From assembly GCA_008360975.2 (NCBI GenBank), contig CM039188.1:29415944-29479943 (forward strand): a DNA stretch of 64,000 nt, given 5' to 3'. Under the pieces are notes generated by a model. That model did no database searches. It saw only the letters and a program-made list of their open reading frames with translations, and was not told the DNA's origin. Position 1 is the first letter of the stretch. Each line of letters starts with the position of its first letter. Positions 1 through 12,792 of the stretch are shown one piece after another. The position numbers were made by a program, and so were the translations under genes. Source of the stretch: Lichenostomus cassidix (Eukaryota > Chordata > Aves > Passeriformes > Meliphagidae).

Positions 1-3000
1 TTAGCTCTATGCAAGGGGTATATGTTATTGTTGATATATAACTCCCTTAAAGAATGAGGAATATGCTAGGAGAATTAACTAATTGCTATTTCATATATGA
101 TGTATATTATTGTTATAATTTATATTGCCTGACAAAGAAATAGCCCTCTCATTTTCTTTAGCTTGAATAATTTTGAAGAATTTTCATATTTTCTGTCCTA
201 TTTCTATCAGTTAAACAGCTCAAAGCAAGTTTTCTCCACTACCAGTTTTGAATAACACAGAATACTGACTTTGTACCCTTGGGCTACTTGGATTTAATAT
301 CAAATTCTTACCTTGCACAAGGTCAGAGAAAAAAAATAAAGCTTATAAAATTGGACTCATATGAAGAATGAGTTTCTATCTCTTAATACTACCAAACAAT
401 CTGCAAATTATTTAAATTAAGACAACCAGCACTCCAACATCTGCACGCAAAATGCTTAAATGCCAAATGCAACTTTACTGGCATAAGAAAATAATAAGTG
501 GAGTTCAATTTGTGTCAGCATAGCTCAGGAAAATAAGATATCATGTCTTGCTGTCTGCTTGATGTCAGCTTCTCAGATTCAAACCCTAATGCCTCATCTT
601 AGGCTGTCCTTACTGGAGGCTGCCAAATAGCAAGGTTCAGCCAGAGTTCATGCAGCTACTACAAAATAGCTTTTTTTTTCCTTCTCCTTTTTCAATCATT
701 ATGAACCTTCTGCTTTATATTGTACACACTTGATTATATCTATCCTTGAAATGTATACAACTCTATTAGCCTCTTCTCCTATTCTTTTAACATACTGTAA
801 ATTCCTTTCTGTGCTTAGTTTGTTTTATGACTTACAGAATTAGGCTTTTAAACTTTCACTGCACAGAGAAGATTGAGTTGTGCGATTGGCTGCAAGGAGA
901 AAACAAAGGAATGGGAATTTATATTAATGCAGAAAAGGAACAAAAGCATGAATACTTATGCCATTTTTTTCTATTAAAATATTAGTTACTATCATAACCA
1001 TGTCCCAAAATAGCTGAAAGTCAGTTCTTCCTAGAAAGGGAAGATTCGCTGCTCTCTAAAATATCCATTCTTGTTAATTCTAAGAAGCCTAAATCCTCTT
1101 CTGCCTAAAATCTCATTTCTCATTGATATTGATATTTCAAACGAGACCTGGTGCAAGCTTAAAATGAGCAATTTAGATGGATTCATTTTCTCAAATTGTT
1201 TTAAATTGGCTGCATATAAAATTACTCTAAATGGAAGTTGTGGGACAGATAAGCCAATAATTTTATGATAATATATATAGTTAAGTACTGTCAAAGTTTG
1301 CAGTCATGCAACAGCATTTTAGAGAACTCATCAAAGCCTGTTGGAATCTGCTTCAGGTGGACAAAACCCAAACAAAACACAACACATGTGGGTTGGAGCA
1401 TTAAAGTCATGATATAGCAACACATCTATTTTGAAGATAACATGATCCTTCTGCAAAACAGTCATTGAAATTTTCTGGACACTTCAATCATACGAAATAT
1501 TCAGACACACATATGAATCTAATGAATTCCACATAGATATGTGGAAACACATACAAGTGTAAGAAATTTCAGTTTGTCACAGTGCTGCAAACAGCACAGA
1601 TTCAATAATTTTAAATTGTCCAATGAGAAGTTAAGAAAATCATCTGCCTTAATATTTTCTGAAATATGAGGAAGATTTAAAAAAATAGTTTGGCTCAGTT
1701 TTACTTTCTTCCATTTCTGTCTTACTCTCCTACTTTAAGGGAAACAAGTTTCTTCACTTAGGTCCATTCATTGCAAACTTATCTGGTATGAATTACTGAA
1801 ACAGATTTGCAATATTCAATGTCTGAACAGATGAAACACTTTATTACCTTAGATGGCTCGTTTCTGGAATCAGCTGGAGTGGCATATTCCCCAAACCTTA
1901 AAAATATTTTTTACAAAATTCAAAGGCAGTCAAGATTAAAATTCCCAAATGTGTATTCTGGATCACCTCCAAAAACATTCAGTCATTATTGGATATTGTC
2001 TTGATTAAAATTCCTGTTGGTTTGTTCTATGGTTAAAGAGTAATCTTGTATCTTAGCTTTTGGAATGTATTCCTATCATGTGACATCTATGAAGTCCGAA
2101 TTAATATAAAGAGATCTTTCTCACTAGCCAGCATGGGAAAAGGTTTAAAAAGTTCAGATTTCAGCATAAAAGCAGTTCACAGAATGTGTTTTGCACTAAA
2201 ATTACCATTTAGATACTTCAAAGTTGCCTTCAGGAACAGTGAAAAGTTAATTTCTAAAGATTTGCTGGAAACCTTTTTAAAGAAGTATGATTGAGAATAA
2301 TGTGTGTATTAGCCAGAAATTACAGGAAGAATTATTTATTTTCTCCTTTGTAGCTAACCTTTACACAGAACCCTCATTTTTTATACGGAAGCTAGAGCCA
2401 TTCCTGACTTAGCTCAACTGAATCACTTTTCGTAGTGTTTCAAAACTTACAAAAAAATCTAGAAATTCTCCCATTCTCACAGCTATGCCCCACAGATTCT
2501 GGGGCTCCAAAGCTAAAATACTAGATCTGAGCAACCTGTGGTTTTCCCACTCTATTAAGCCATGTGAGTTCCTATTTCCAATTTTCATCTGCCTTGGGAC
2601 AAAAAGCAGGAGAGTTTTCCCCATGACCTTGTTTCACATGACCAAGCCCCAGGACACTACTCTGCATAGGAAACGTGGGAGGAAAAGGCAGATCAGAGAC
2701 TTTGCTCTGTCATTCTCACATCTAAAACGAAGCTTTTCAGTACTATTTAACCCAGGAGGGGCTATTTAAAGATTTTAAGGTTTTTGGTGTTCATCCCTGA
2801 TAGGTCTCCCTCCATTAACTAATTGAGGAGGAATTTTCAACCTGAATCTCTATTTCATGATGTGCTGCAGAGAGATTTGGTTTTCATATCACCTATAAGC
2901 AGTAGAAGTAGGAATTCCATTTTGGATTCCATGAAGCTCTCCACAAGGAGGTTTCATTGACACTCACTATGACAAGCTAGCAGTCAGTTTTTAAAACAGT

Positions 3001-3985
3001 CAGTATTTTCCTCCCCAAAGTCTTTAACTTGTAATTCCCCAACCAGATCTCCAGGTCAAAGTGATATCCACTATACAGTTGCTTCCACACAGAAATTTGA
3101 AAAAAAACTGTCATAGGACAGGAAAGAGAAAAAAGAAACATTTTCCAGCATCCCTGAGGAGCAGTTTTGGATACACAGACAGCCTGAAGTAATTGACTTG
3201 TATGACAAGATACCTAAAAACTGCAATTATCATACTAGAGGGAATCAGAATTAGAATTAATCTCTGAATCTGTCTACAGAAAATTTGACTTATTCTACAA
3301 CATGGATAATACCCTGGTGAGAAGTTCTTATATTGTCTATAATTTTTCTGCAGAAGGACATAAACCAATGCAAATGCATTCTTCCATGGTGTTTACAGTT
3401 GCCCAAACTTTTTGGGAAACCACCTTGTGCCCCTAGTATGGTTTCTGCAGGTAACTGTTAGTACAATAAGTGAAGGGTAGGTTCTTTCTTGAGATAAGTA
3501 CAGTATGAAAAGATAGTTTTGAAATTTTGGGTCCCTGCAACCATTTTCTTTTTTCCCCAGAGATATCCACAGAGCAAAATGCAGAACACATGGAAATCAC
3601 AAGCTAAGTAAATTACTCTTACCTTGCTTCAGCTGTCCTTAAATTTAATGTGCATCCATTTGTCACTCTAAAATGTGATTTGTATATGCCAGAAAAAACT
3701 GAGAGACAGCAAGTATGTCAAATTCTTTGCTTTATAATCTTCTCCTCCTCCCCCTTTATGTTTTGAGGTTGTCTCTTGTCTAGTCTGTCTGCCTATTTAT
3801 CTAATTACAGCACTCTGTTTTTTGACCAGGATGTCATGGAAAGCATAATGCCCTGGAGGAGTTTTCCCATTTCTAAAATGTCATGTTCTCAAGGTGAAAT
3901 CTCTTAAGAGTTTGAGGTAGGACTCTCATTTGGGAGGGACAAGGGCTTGGTGGACGAGACAGAATTCCGTCCTCAGCTTTGAAAT
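1..3985. other. Unique AT-rich non-coding sequence
   Basis: No gene, RNA gene or repeat family is recognised in this stretch. Open frames do not exceed about 95 codons in any frame and show no domain-like composition. Short T and A runs occur (for example near 670), but no tandem array is present. It reads as ordinary intergenic or intronic DNA. Confidence 0.6.
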
Positions 3986-3989
3986 AGCC

Positions 3990-4030
3990 TTAGAGACAAG
4001 ACACTGGGCTAGGACGGACCAGCTGTAGGC
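3990..4030 (+). repeat. Possible CR1 LINE 3'-end scrap
   Basis: The segment around ACACTGGGCTAGGACGGACC resembles the plus-oriented 3' region of sauropsid CR1 elements, where a motif like 'actgggctagatggacc' is followed by 'tctgacccagta'. Only about 30 to 40 bases are convincing and no flanking CR1 sequence is clear, so chance similarity is possible. The reverse-oriented version of the same motif is seen at the start of the larger CR1 remnant at 4945. Confidence 0.4.
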
Positions 4031-4357
4031 ATTTATTTCCATGTTTTCAATTTATGGGGATTTTAGGCATCTTTCATGATTTTTTTACTTGCCCAGATCA
4101 TAGTGTGGTAAGAATGTCATCCCTAATGCCTTCTGCATTTTAGAGTGATGTTAACCATGTCTCCTTCAGTCTGTGGAGAGCTAACACACAGCAGCAGCGC
4201 CCTGTCTGGTGTTAATAGAGTATATACCTGGCCAGTAGCACCTACATCAGGACAAAAGTACTTGCTGGGGTAGCTAAGGAAGAGATCTGTTTTTCAGTAA
4301 ACATTGGAATTGCAACAGGGGAGAGTATTTGGCAGTTTATGAGTTATCCTAATAATT

Positions 4358-4480
4358 TAGGAGCCTGACTTTCAGCACCTCTGTTTCAACTTTAGATTCA
4401 GGTTGCTCAGTTAAACCATAGTTCCTCATGCAAGTTAATTTTATTGACTTCAGTAATAATGTTTCTATAAGTAAGATTTT
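4358..4480. repeat. Possible degenerate palindromic element
   Basis: 'GAGCCTGACTTTCAGCACCT' at 4361 and 'ATTGACTTCAGTAAT' at 4443 resemble two blocks of the sauropsid palindromic repeats: a terminal 'gcctgattttcagaggtgct' type end and the core 'ccattgacttcaatggg'. The expected mirrored right end is not clear, so this copy is weak. The assignment is inference from remembered family sequence. Confidence 0.35.
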
Positions 4481-4944
4481 CAACAGGCTTTCTTTTTAAA
4501 AGTATTTTCTCTTATAGTTTGGAGGTTTTTTAAACACATTTTGGATCTGCCTTTTCATGCATGACTGACTGACGACTGCTCATTTTACTGCTAAGTATTT
4601 GTCGTTCCTGAGTGACATAGTTTTGACAAGAGAAAAGATTTTTAATGTGGCAGTGAATGGATAGCAATGGCTGAGAGTTCATTCCAGCTTTGTTTGTGCC
4701 CTGGCTTTCTTTCCTTAACAATTCACAGGTCTGTAATAGTATTTTCTTGATCTGGTTGCTATTCTGCTGTGAGTATTCATACAGAATCTGCAGTCAGTAA
4801 AGCACTTATGCCTTTGTTTTAAATAATACTCCCTCCAGCCTTCATGGAGATGAAATGTATGTTCCAGCTATAGAATCAGCAGCTGGTGCACTAGTGCAGA
4901 GAAAGTGGAGGCACTCCTAAAAAAGCTAGGAGTGTAAAATAGTG

Positions 4945-5640
4945 CTGCCTGATAAGAACATGAGGATGATGACACTGGATCAAACTGTGTAACCAAACTT
5001 TGAGCATCTGGTTTTAACTGAGGAGAGGAGTTTCCACAACGTCCTTGTGCCACTTTATGAAGAACCACTTCCTTCCATTTCTTTTGAAGCTGCTACTTGC
5101 TGGCTTCCTAAGGTGCCTTGGGAAAAACTGTGTGCAGCTCTCTTCAGCTTATCCAGCCCAGGTCTTCATGAGTGGAGACCTCCTCAGTCATTGTTTTTTT
5201 CAGAATAACAATCCTTTCTCAAGCCATTCCATAATTCTGATGGTTGTAAATGTCCTCTGAACCTTCTCCAGTTCTAGCATAAGCTTTCTTTAAACAAAAG
5301 GATTAGGGATTAGGGGGCCAGAGCTACATAAAATATTCAAGATGTGGGAGCACAGTGGATACACAGGGGCATCATGATGACACTCATGGTCTCTTCCTTT
5401 CCAAATAATTCCTAGCATTTGATTTGCTTTTTGGCCTCACATTTTGAATGATAAGTGAAGAGGCCACCAGTGATTTTACCCAGCCAGGAGTATTTTATCC
5501 CAAACATACATCACTTCACACTTATTTGCAACGAATACCACTCACAGACTTACATCACTCAGTCCCTCAATATTGAAATTCCTTGTGCATATATCACCTT
5601 TCTGTTATTGACACACTAGGCAAGAATATTTCTCTTTTAC
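4945..5640 (-). repeat. Ancient CR1 LINE remnant, minus strand, RT C-terminus to 3' end
   Basis: This is the clearest transposon in the window. Read on the plus strand it follows the reverse complement of a CR1 3' half in order. 'AAGAACATGAGGATGATGAC' and 'CACTGGATCAAAC' (from about 4956) match the 'cataagaacataagaa...catactgggtcagacc' 3' end. 'GAACCACTTCCTTCCATTTC' (5061) is next, then 'CTGAACCTTCTCCAGTTCTA' (5257), then 'AAATATTCAAGATGTGGGAG' (5332), which is the reverse of the conserved 'fEyCvqfWaP' coding region. 'ATTTGATTTGCTTTTTGGCC' (5418) and a 'catcacttcacacttat' block (5509) follow. It is heavily mutated, with stops and indels throughout, and cannot encode protein. The 5' (right) boundary is approximate. 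Small open frames inside it are remnants or chance. Confidence 0.85.
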
Positions 5641-8600
5641 ACCTTCATTGTGCACCTCAAAATGAACTTTCTTCTCAGTGGTACCTGCAGGGGCTTTCCT
5701 CCTATGTAAGAAGGATTTTCTTCACTGCATAATTCATTTTGGTGGAAAAACATCTTAACACAGTAAAAGTACCCACTTTAAATTTTGAGTTTCTGCTCTG
5801 AATTTTCTTACTTCTTTTCTCTTGTCTACACAGAATAACTTGGTTTGTTCTTTTTAATAAACAGCCCAAATATTGTGGAGACTGTTAGTTGGGTTCTCCA
5901 GACACTACTGTAATGAATAAAATAAAGAAACAGCAAAATATATTACTGTGACAAAGCAGTCACTCCTGATAAGTACTTTGCCCCTAATATTAGGAATGTA
6001 TTTGTGTAATTTTAGCTGTTGCTAAGGAAAAAAGAGTTTTGATTTTTTTTTTTTAAGAAAAGATTAAGCACTCTGTCTACATTTGATTCTCATTTCATCT
6101 TCTCCATACATTCTATTTCTTTCTTTGGAAGCCAGCCAGCAACCCAGCTCCATATAACTACCTTCTTCCTTCCAGGCCTCTAGAAGAATTTGGCTTGAAA
6201 ATAAAATGTTTGTGGTGCCTGTTATACTGGCCATTCTGTGTCCCTCTTTCCTCTTCATTGTCTGTTCAGGTTGTGTGTTTGAGTTATTGTTGTGTGTTTG
6301 TACAGAGCTTGGTGCAACACAATCCTACACTTGCACAGCTACTTGTGTATGTACTACACCAAAAAATGTCATTAATAATTGCGATAACTATAAATAAAAT
6401 GTACTATAAATTTTTAATTCAAATAATACAACATTAAAATTGCATGCATGGCAAATAGAAATGGTTAAATTAAACCTCCAAACTGTAAAGGCTGTAAGGT
6501 TTTAAATAAAAACCCCAAACTTGAAAAGGTTTCCAAGTTAGGAGGGGATCTGTTTGAGCTTCTCTTGCAGAAAAGGATCAAAATTTAGCGATAAACAGTT
6601 GAGATTATCCAGCTAGAATTCTGGATGTGGTTTTCAGGCATTTGCTCAAAATGGTGCAATACAAAGAGCTGCACATGCAATCCTACAAACTTCTTACTCT
6701 TTTTAAGAAACTCAGGCTTGAAAGATTTCTTGTCCCATTCTGCTCTGTCCCACATGGACTGATAGATCCATAGATTCCACACAAATGGCAGATTACCACT
6801 GTAAATGGACCTCTTCCTGAACCCTGTGTGCTTTTTCTGAGGGAAGTTTCACATTAGCATTGAAACAATAACCCTTGAAAGGCCTGATGCTTGTAAGTGA
6901 AATGATTGCTTTGAAATTTTGATCAGCCCATGATGTTCCACATGGAAAGAGAACACAGAGATGGCCCACAACGATGCTCTCCCCTATTAACTCTTCAGTT
7001 TGTAGTATGACAGAGTCAAAATCACTATACAAACTCTCAACTGTTCTCCATATGTTGTCACTTGGTAAGACAAAAGAGAACAAGTTTGCTTTCTTGACTT
7101 GTAAGCAGTATTGGTGACGATCCTATATTTGTAAATCTTTGACTAGTTTGAATCTATTCTGCAGACTTGGTCTCTGTACATCTCTGTTGATTGAATTTCT
7201 TTATGGTAACGTTTTAAAATCATGTCTCATTTATTAATCTGGCATTTATTACGCTCTATTCAGCTAAGCTGGGCTACATTTTTACTTTTGAATCCTGTGT
7301 GATCACTTTAAAAATGAATTAAAAAGAAAATAATTACTTTTTAAAGCATGTGTGTTTTGGAATTCCCTTTGGCTTTAGATTGTTTTTGAAGTAATATTTC
7401 TCACCAAAGACAGAAAGGATTATGCATTTCTTTCCAGAAGTACATTCAAGGAATATTATATATGCATTTTCATTGAACAGTCAGCTTGCCATGTGAATTT
7501 TGTGAACAAGAAGAACAAAAGCTCAGATTCAGAGCTTTTACAAGCCTTAAAAACATGCTTGAGGTACATAAACAGATGCCTCAATACTAGATGATGGTAC
7601 ACCTGGAAAAAAATTTAAAGTAACATACTTAAAGATCAAAAAATAAGGAGAAATTTAAATAAAATATGCAGATTTCTTAAATATACTTAAAATTTCACAC
7701 CCATAATAGCTCCAAAATATATAAGCAGGAAGAAATAAAAAAAAGCACTGAAGTTGTAGATAAAATTTTGGTTTTCTGAGTTACTATTTGAATTTATGAG
7801 GTTCTTATTATAACCTTTACTCTTTTAAACACAGGTACCTGTGGCTTTAAACTATTCACTAAATATGTTTGCTTTGCCAATTTTCTTCACTGTTGAACCA
7901 TTGAACTGAGAGGAAAATAAAGAAAATGATCCTGAATTTGTAGGAAGGCCAGGAAGAATATTCTAAAATATGCAGGGGAGACTCTCATGTTATATCCAGT
8001 TTGCCCAGAGTGCAGAGAGTGAGAAGTGCAGAAAATTCCCATGTAAGGCCTGAGAAATTTCTAATTCTCCATCATCACTGCATCCTGCAGTTTCTCTCTC
8101 TTGCTGCTGATGGCAGGCAGCTCTGGAAACCTCAGAGCCTTATTGTGCTTTCTCTGCTGGGGATACTTCCATGAGAGAAGCTGCTCCAGTGCAGAAAGCC
8201 CATAAAAAACCCACTGCATTAACCTTGTGAAGGTTACCCTCCCAAAGCGCTGCTGGGAAAATCTCTGCAGCTTACAAGTGATTCTGTCCAGCTGTATGGA
8301 GAATCCAGGCTCATCTGTCCCTGAAACTCTAAATGCACCATCACATTGGTTTTCATCCTCTGGGATGGAGCCAGTTCTTGAGAGCAGCTCAGCAGCTCCT
8401 TTCCAGCCCTATTCCTCCTCTGCTTCTGCATTTCTCAAATAGTTGGACACTTAGGGACTCCTAAATACTGACAACAAAGTGCAAAAGTGGGTTTGTGAAG
8501 AAGAATTTTATCAACAGACCCACAGATGGTGTCAGGAGTACAAAAAATGATGAAGGTAATTTTCTTTATGGAGGTAAAGTCAACAAAAATTTCACTCAGT

Positions 8601-10013
8601 TCTGAATACACATCTTGAACTGCTCTTCTCTCTGTAAAAACTACACAACTTCAATCCCAGAAGGTTATTGGTGAAGACAGAGCAGTTTGCATCCAAAATG
8701 CTGCTGGTGTTGCAAAACTCGGACCCAGAATTTTTGAAATACTCAGTTTCCTAATATTTTTTTCAAGGAGGTCTTAGACAACATTAAACTTCAAAAACAC
8801 CAAAACCAAACCCACAACCTTTTGTGTGTGTACACTAACATGACACAGATGCAACTGCTGGAAAAGTCAGCATTTTCCAAAGACACTCCACAGTGATCAT
8901 AGCTCATTTCTGTGCTAAGTGTATTGGGGTAAAGACTGGAACAGCACATTTCTCTGGCTAAACTTAGCAGACACTGTTTTTTAGGAATGAATGAACGAGA
9001 AATAAGTTTCTTATTGTACAATCATACTGAAGTATTCACACAAGTTGGAACATTCCCTAATTCCTGCCTAATATCAAACAGCAACAATACAGATCAAAGA
9101 TAATGCATACAAATTTGATATTTATAGTGTCTCCACGCCTAGGAAGAAGAGGAAAAGTGATATGACTGTGTATAAACAAGAGTTATGGCATTTTCAAGGA
9201 TCAAGTACCTAAATAGTCAACATGTGCACAGATATAAGTTTAATAGCTGCTTATTAAAAGATGCAATAAAATTTGAGAGGGTACTGGCAGTAAATAGATT
9301 AAAGATCCATTAATCTATCTTCACGGAAAAAATATTCATATGCCTGCATGATTAGATAGCTGGGTGTTGCACACATATCCATGTATCATTTTCTAAGAAC
9401 TGCAGTTAGGTTTTAATCATGCACCATACTTACTTCCATTAAAATAGCTGTTTTGTGTAAATGAACAGCAGGAAGTAATAAACACCCAGTGCAAACAGTG
9501 TTTTGATATCAAAATGTGGGTGACTGATAGCTGAAAAACACATTTGCCAGACACTGCAAATAAACACCCAAATATGAACTGACAATTGGGAAGCAGAGAC
9601 ATTTGATACCTTTAATGTATGTCAGCAGGATGCCTCATGCTAAAAACCCAAATGAAGTGTTTGCTGGTGCTTAAGACAAATACTGTCTCATCCTCAGAGT
9701 ATCAAGGTGGAGAGATACTCAGAAAGAAGATCAAAAGAAAGCAGTGGATTGGGGCTATAATCAGAGCACTAAAATCAATGTTGATGAGAATTGAAGTTGG
9801 CTACAGTTCAAGTTCATGTTAGGCAGATGTTTGTCATTTTGCCTTTCTCTCGTTGGTGCTAAACAACAAAGCGAGAAGGAAAACCAGAAGAAATAATCAG
9901 AGAAAAATCTCAAGGAGAATCTTCTGTGGAAGATCATGTAAAAGACAAACTCTTCACATTGGAGTGAAAGTTTCAATCCTGTTGCTTGCTGTGAGAAAAA
10001 AAACCCACCAGGG
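5641..10013. other. Unique non-coding sequence
   Basis: No gene or repeat family is recognised. Visible landmarks are a T run at 6043-6054, a very AT-rich stretch around 7580-7750, and a slightly GC-richer patch at about 8090-8430. That patch gives overlapping 65 to 76 codon frames on both strands, typical of a stop-poor patch and not of an exon. No paired splice sites with a conserved frame could be defended. Confidence 0.55.
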
Positions 10014-10040
10014 CAGTCTTCCACATGGTGTGGAAGACTG
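10014..10040. repeat. Perfect 12-bp inverted repeat with 3-nt loop
   Basis: CAGTCTTCCACA, then TGG, then TGTGGAAGACTG forms a perfect hairpin or cruciform of 12 base pairs. It is one of the tightest inverted repeats seen by eye in the window. No mature microRNA that I recognise is present, and the stem is too short for a canonical precursor unless flanking sequence extends it. The flanks do not pair obviously. Confidence 0.9.
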
Positions 10041-10904
10041 ACAGCAGTGCTTTTCCCTTTACTAAAGCAGAGACAAAGACACCTTAAAAACTGCTTTGCT
10101 ACCTACTAGTGTGGGGATCTACTACCCAGAAAAAGCAGGGATGCAAAAATATTTTTATCTCATCCCAAATCACATTCCATTCTGAGCTGTGACATGATCA
10201 TCAGATTTTTTCCAAGGAGAGCAATTCACATTAAGCAATGCAGTTCCTTTATGCTGTTGAGGGACTGTTATCTTTAAGAGCATCATGGCAGGAATACAAT
10301 GTTCATAGGGAATGAGGATTGTTTGGTTCAGTTTCAGCAATATCCTACTAAGAAATGTTCCCTGAAGATCCCTTAGCAGAACTGGCCTTGAACACACTTA
10401 TTGTGACCAACCTTATGCTCTGAGATTACTTTATATCTTCTATATTCAGTTTATCGACTACATAAGGAATTGCTTTCCAGGTGCTAAAATTTCCCTCAGC
10501 AGTCTGAGTTCCTTTGAGAACATATTTGTTTTTATTGACTTTCCATTCTGGTAACTTTCTAGCCTAGAAATTAATCTTTGTCATGTCAGCATCTGTGCCT
10601 TTGGCTATAGGTAAAAACCCTACTGTGTTTGGGAGGTATACCATGGATTATAGATTTATATGGTGCCATCACAAAAATATGTAAATGGTGGTTAAAGCCT
10701 CTGTAGAGACTGGCAAGTTTCAAAAGAACCTTGTGCATGAAAAATAGATGTATATAATTAGTACCCTAGATTTGCTAGACCAATCATTATGTGTTCCTTG
10801 AACCTCTGATGTGCAAAAAACGCCCAAAACCTTTTTCTGACAGCTCTCTGTCCTCTCTGACACTCTGAAGGTCTCCCATTCTCACTGGTCTCAGATTGCC
10901 ACTC

Positions 10905-10985
10905 AGCCCTGGCAGGATTTGGCCCTAGGTTTGCCCAGTCCTCTGCACTCTCCCATTTTACAGGGAAATGAAATTTCATACAGTG
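10905..10985. repeat. Possible palindromic-element end next to a SINE-like scrap
   Basis: 'GGCAGGATTTGGCCCTAGG' (about 10911) resembles the terminal 'gcaggatctggccc' of the palindromic elements found elsewhere in this window. Just downstream, 'CCCATTTTACAGGGAAATGA' resembles the reverse complement of the MIR core 'tccccattttacagatggggaaactgag'. Both matches are short, so the call is tentative. Confidence 0.35.
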
Positions 10986-11213
10986 CTGTGCTAATACCGG
11001 TCTGACCCCTTCACACTCCATATACAGTTAATTTAAAGTTTGAAACAGCTCTGACAGATATTTTCTTGAACGCATATAATTATGTTTTAAATTCTTCCAT
11101 TGCAGTACATGTTTTCACTGGGGTCCCACAAATCATCTGATCTGTTCTGGGGTCCTGATTAGGATCTTTCACAGGAGTGGACTGAAATGCAGGGAGGAAA
11201 GAAAATGGCACAC

Positions 11214-11228
11214 TTTTTTTTTTTTTTT
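11214..11228. repeat. Poly-T run (15)
   Basis: An uninterrupted run of 15 T. No retrocopy could be recognised beside it on the complementary strand. Confidence 0.95.
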
Positions 11229-11639
11229 GCCAGCATATTAAAAACTACTTTCTTTCTCCCTTTTTCCACTTTTATTTCTAAAAGTACATTTAAAGCCTAT
11301 GATTCTCGCCAGAGAAAAACAAATATGAAAACCCTATCTTCAGATTTAGTGCATATGAAACTAAAAGTTTACTATATTTGAACTAAAACCAGGAAATCCA
11401 TTAGTATTAGTGGTACCAGCTGTTCTTTGTATCAGGCCAAACTCTGCAAGGGGACATTGAAAGTCCTGCACTTCAAGGTCAACACAGAATGGATAACTTT
11501 TATTTTAGGTGAGAGAAACAAAGAATAAAGAGAAGTCTCAGGGAAACAAAGTGCTGGGCTTATAACTCTTTCTGTAAGAGCGGCCATTTTTAATGGATTT
11601 GAAGAACTCATGGAGCAGGACTGCAGAACTGCTTTTGGG

Positions 11640-11720
11640 AATTATGCTGGCTTCGTGTCTCAATTGACTTCCTTCTACCCTGCAAGGACATCTGAGTAAA
11701 GCAGGGAAAACTTGCAATTT
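11640..11720. repeat. Possible palindromic-element fragment
   Basis: 'CTCAATTGACTTCCTTCTAC' followed by 'GGACATCTGAGTAAAGCAGG' resembles the 'cccattgacttcaatgggag...cacatctgag' interior of sauropsid palindromic repeats. Terminal inverted repeats are not visible, so this is low confidence. Confidence 0.3.
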
Positions 11721-12489
11721 CCTAAATGTTACCATTCTTTTATACACAGTGGTCTCTTTGTCCTCCATATTCTTTTAACCAAATTTGTTGGGTTTTTTTT
11801 TTCCCCAGCTGAAAAAAGAATAAAAAATCTCTTATAGGGTAATTACCCAACAGGAAGAAGCATCACCTTAAAAAACCTGTGCCTGTTCCAGTGATAATTT
11901 CAGTGACTTGCAAATCCAGTCTGTGATGTGAAACTCATCTTTTCAGAGTTTGCATTCGGTGTCCTACTTCTTCAGGTAAAAAGTGAGTAGTGGCTGCAGA
12001 TTGTGAGCCCTGCAGAGCTGGGAGTTGGATTTAGTGTACTAATTCAACCTTGGCTCTTCTAATTTGTTTTCTTCTCAACTGATACATAGCAAGAAAGATT
12101 AAAGACACTTCACTTCCCATTTGCTTTAAATGTCTGCTACTAAATTGTGCTGATAAGTAGAGATACAGCCTAAAGCAGTATTCAGATGACTAAAAGGTTG
12201 TGTTATCTCCAGAAGCTCACACTGTGGTGTCTTAATTTACATTTTGCAGCAAGAGTTTCCAATCTACACAATAATAAATGTGCAGGAGTAAAAGCCACAG
12301 AGGGGAAGGAAAATCTTGGCATCCAACTTTACAACTTGGACAGCACAATGATAAATAATATCTTCTATTTTCTGCAACTTGAAAATTCAGGATTCTCCTG
12401 AAGTCCCTCCTTAAAAATAAAGAAATAGTTGAAATAAACACTCTTGGTGTTATTTTGTACCAAAAATTCATGGAGATTTGGGGCATGTC

Positions 12490-12618
12490 TACATGTGCTT
12501 GACATATTTCACATGTGTAATTTATGCAGCTCCCACAGTCTTGGGTCAGAACACATGTGTTTCACACATGGACTGTGCAGTCCATATTAGCTATGGTCCA
12601 CCTGGCTATACCATGTGG
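12490..12618. promoter_or_regulatory. Cluster of CATGTG/CACATG E-boxes (candidate only)
   Basis: Five CANNTG motifs of the CATGTG/CACATG type lie in about 130 bp: ACATGTG (12491), CACATGTG (12510-12517), CACATGTG (12552-12559), CACATG (12564-12569) and CCATGTGG (12611-12618). A 14-base hairpin GGACTG-TG-CAGTCC lies at 12570-12583. bHLH factors bind such motifs, but whether this is a functional element is inference. A 101-codon open frame (12478-12783) overlaps the cluster and is not supported as a gene. Confidence 0.35.
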
Positions 12619-12757
12619 ACAGGCTGCAATGAATGGTCGTTTGCAAAGCTTTTAAGCACGGTAACAGTGAAAAATCCTGCAGGAGACTTTATTCCTAGAG
12701 ACTGTGGACAAAATTCTGCAGAGATTTCTAAACAGAGTACCTGGATGTGGCTCTGCC

Positions 12758-12792
12758 TTGCATCTGTGTCTGTGTGTGTCTGAGTGTGTTTC
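12758..12792. repeat. Impure (TG)n tract
   Basis: A TG-rich stretch interrupted by C and A. It is a short, degenerate dinucleotide repeat with no further structure. Confidence 0.7.

Noticed and set aside
5301..5317. Telomere-like GATTAGGGATTAGGGGG
   Set aside because: Only two imperfect units, with spacing of seven and not six, lying inside the CR1 remnant; not an interstitial telomere.
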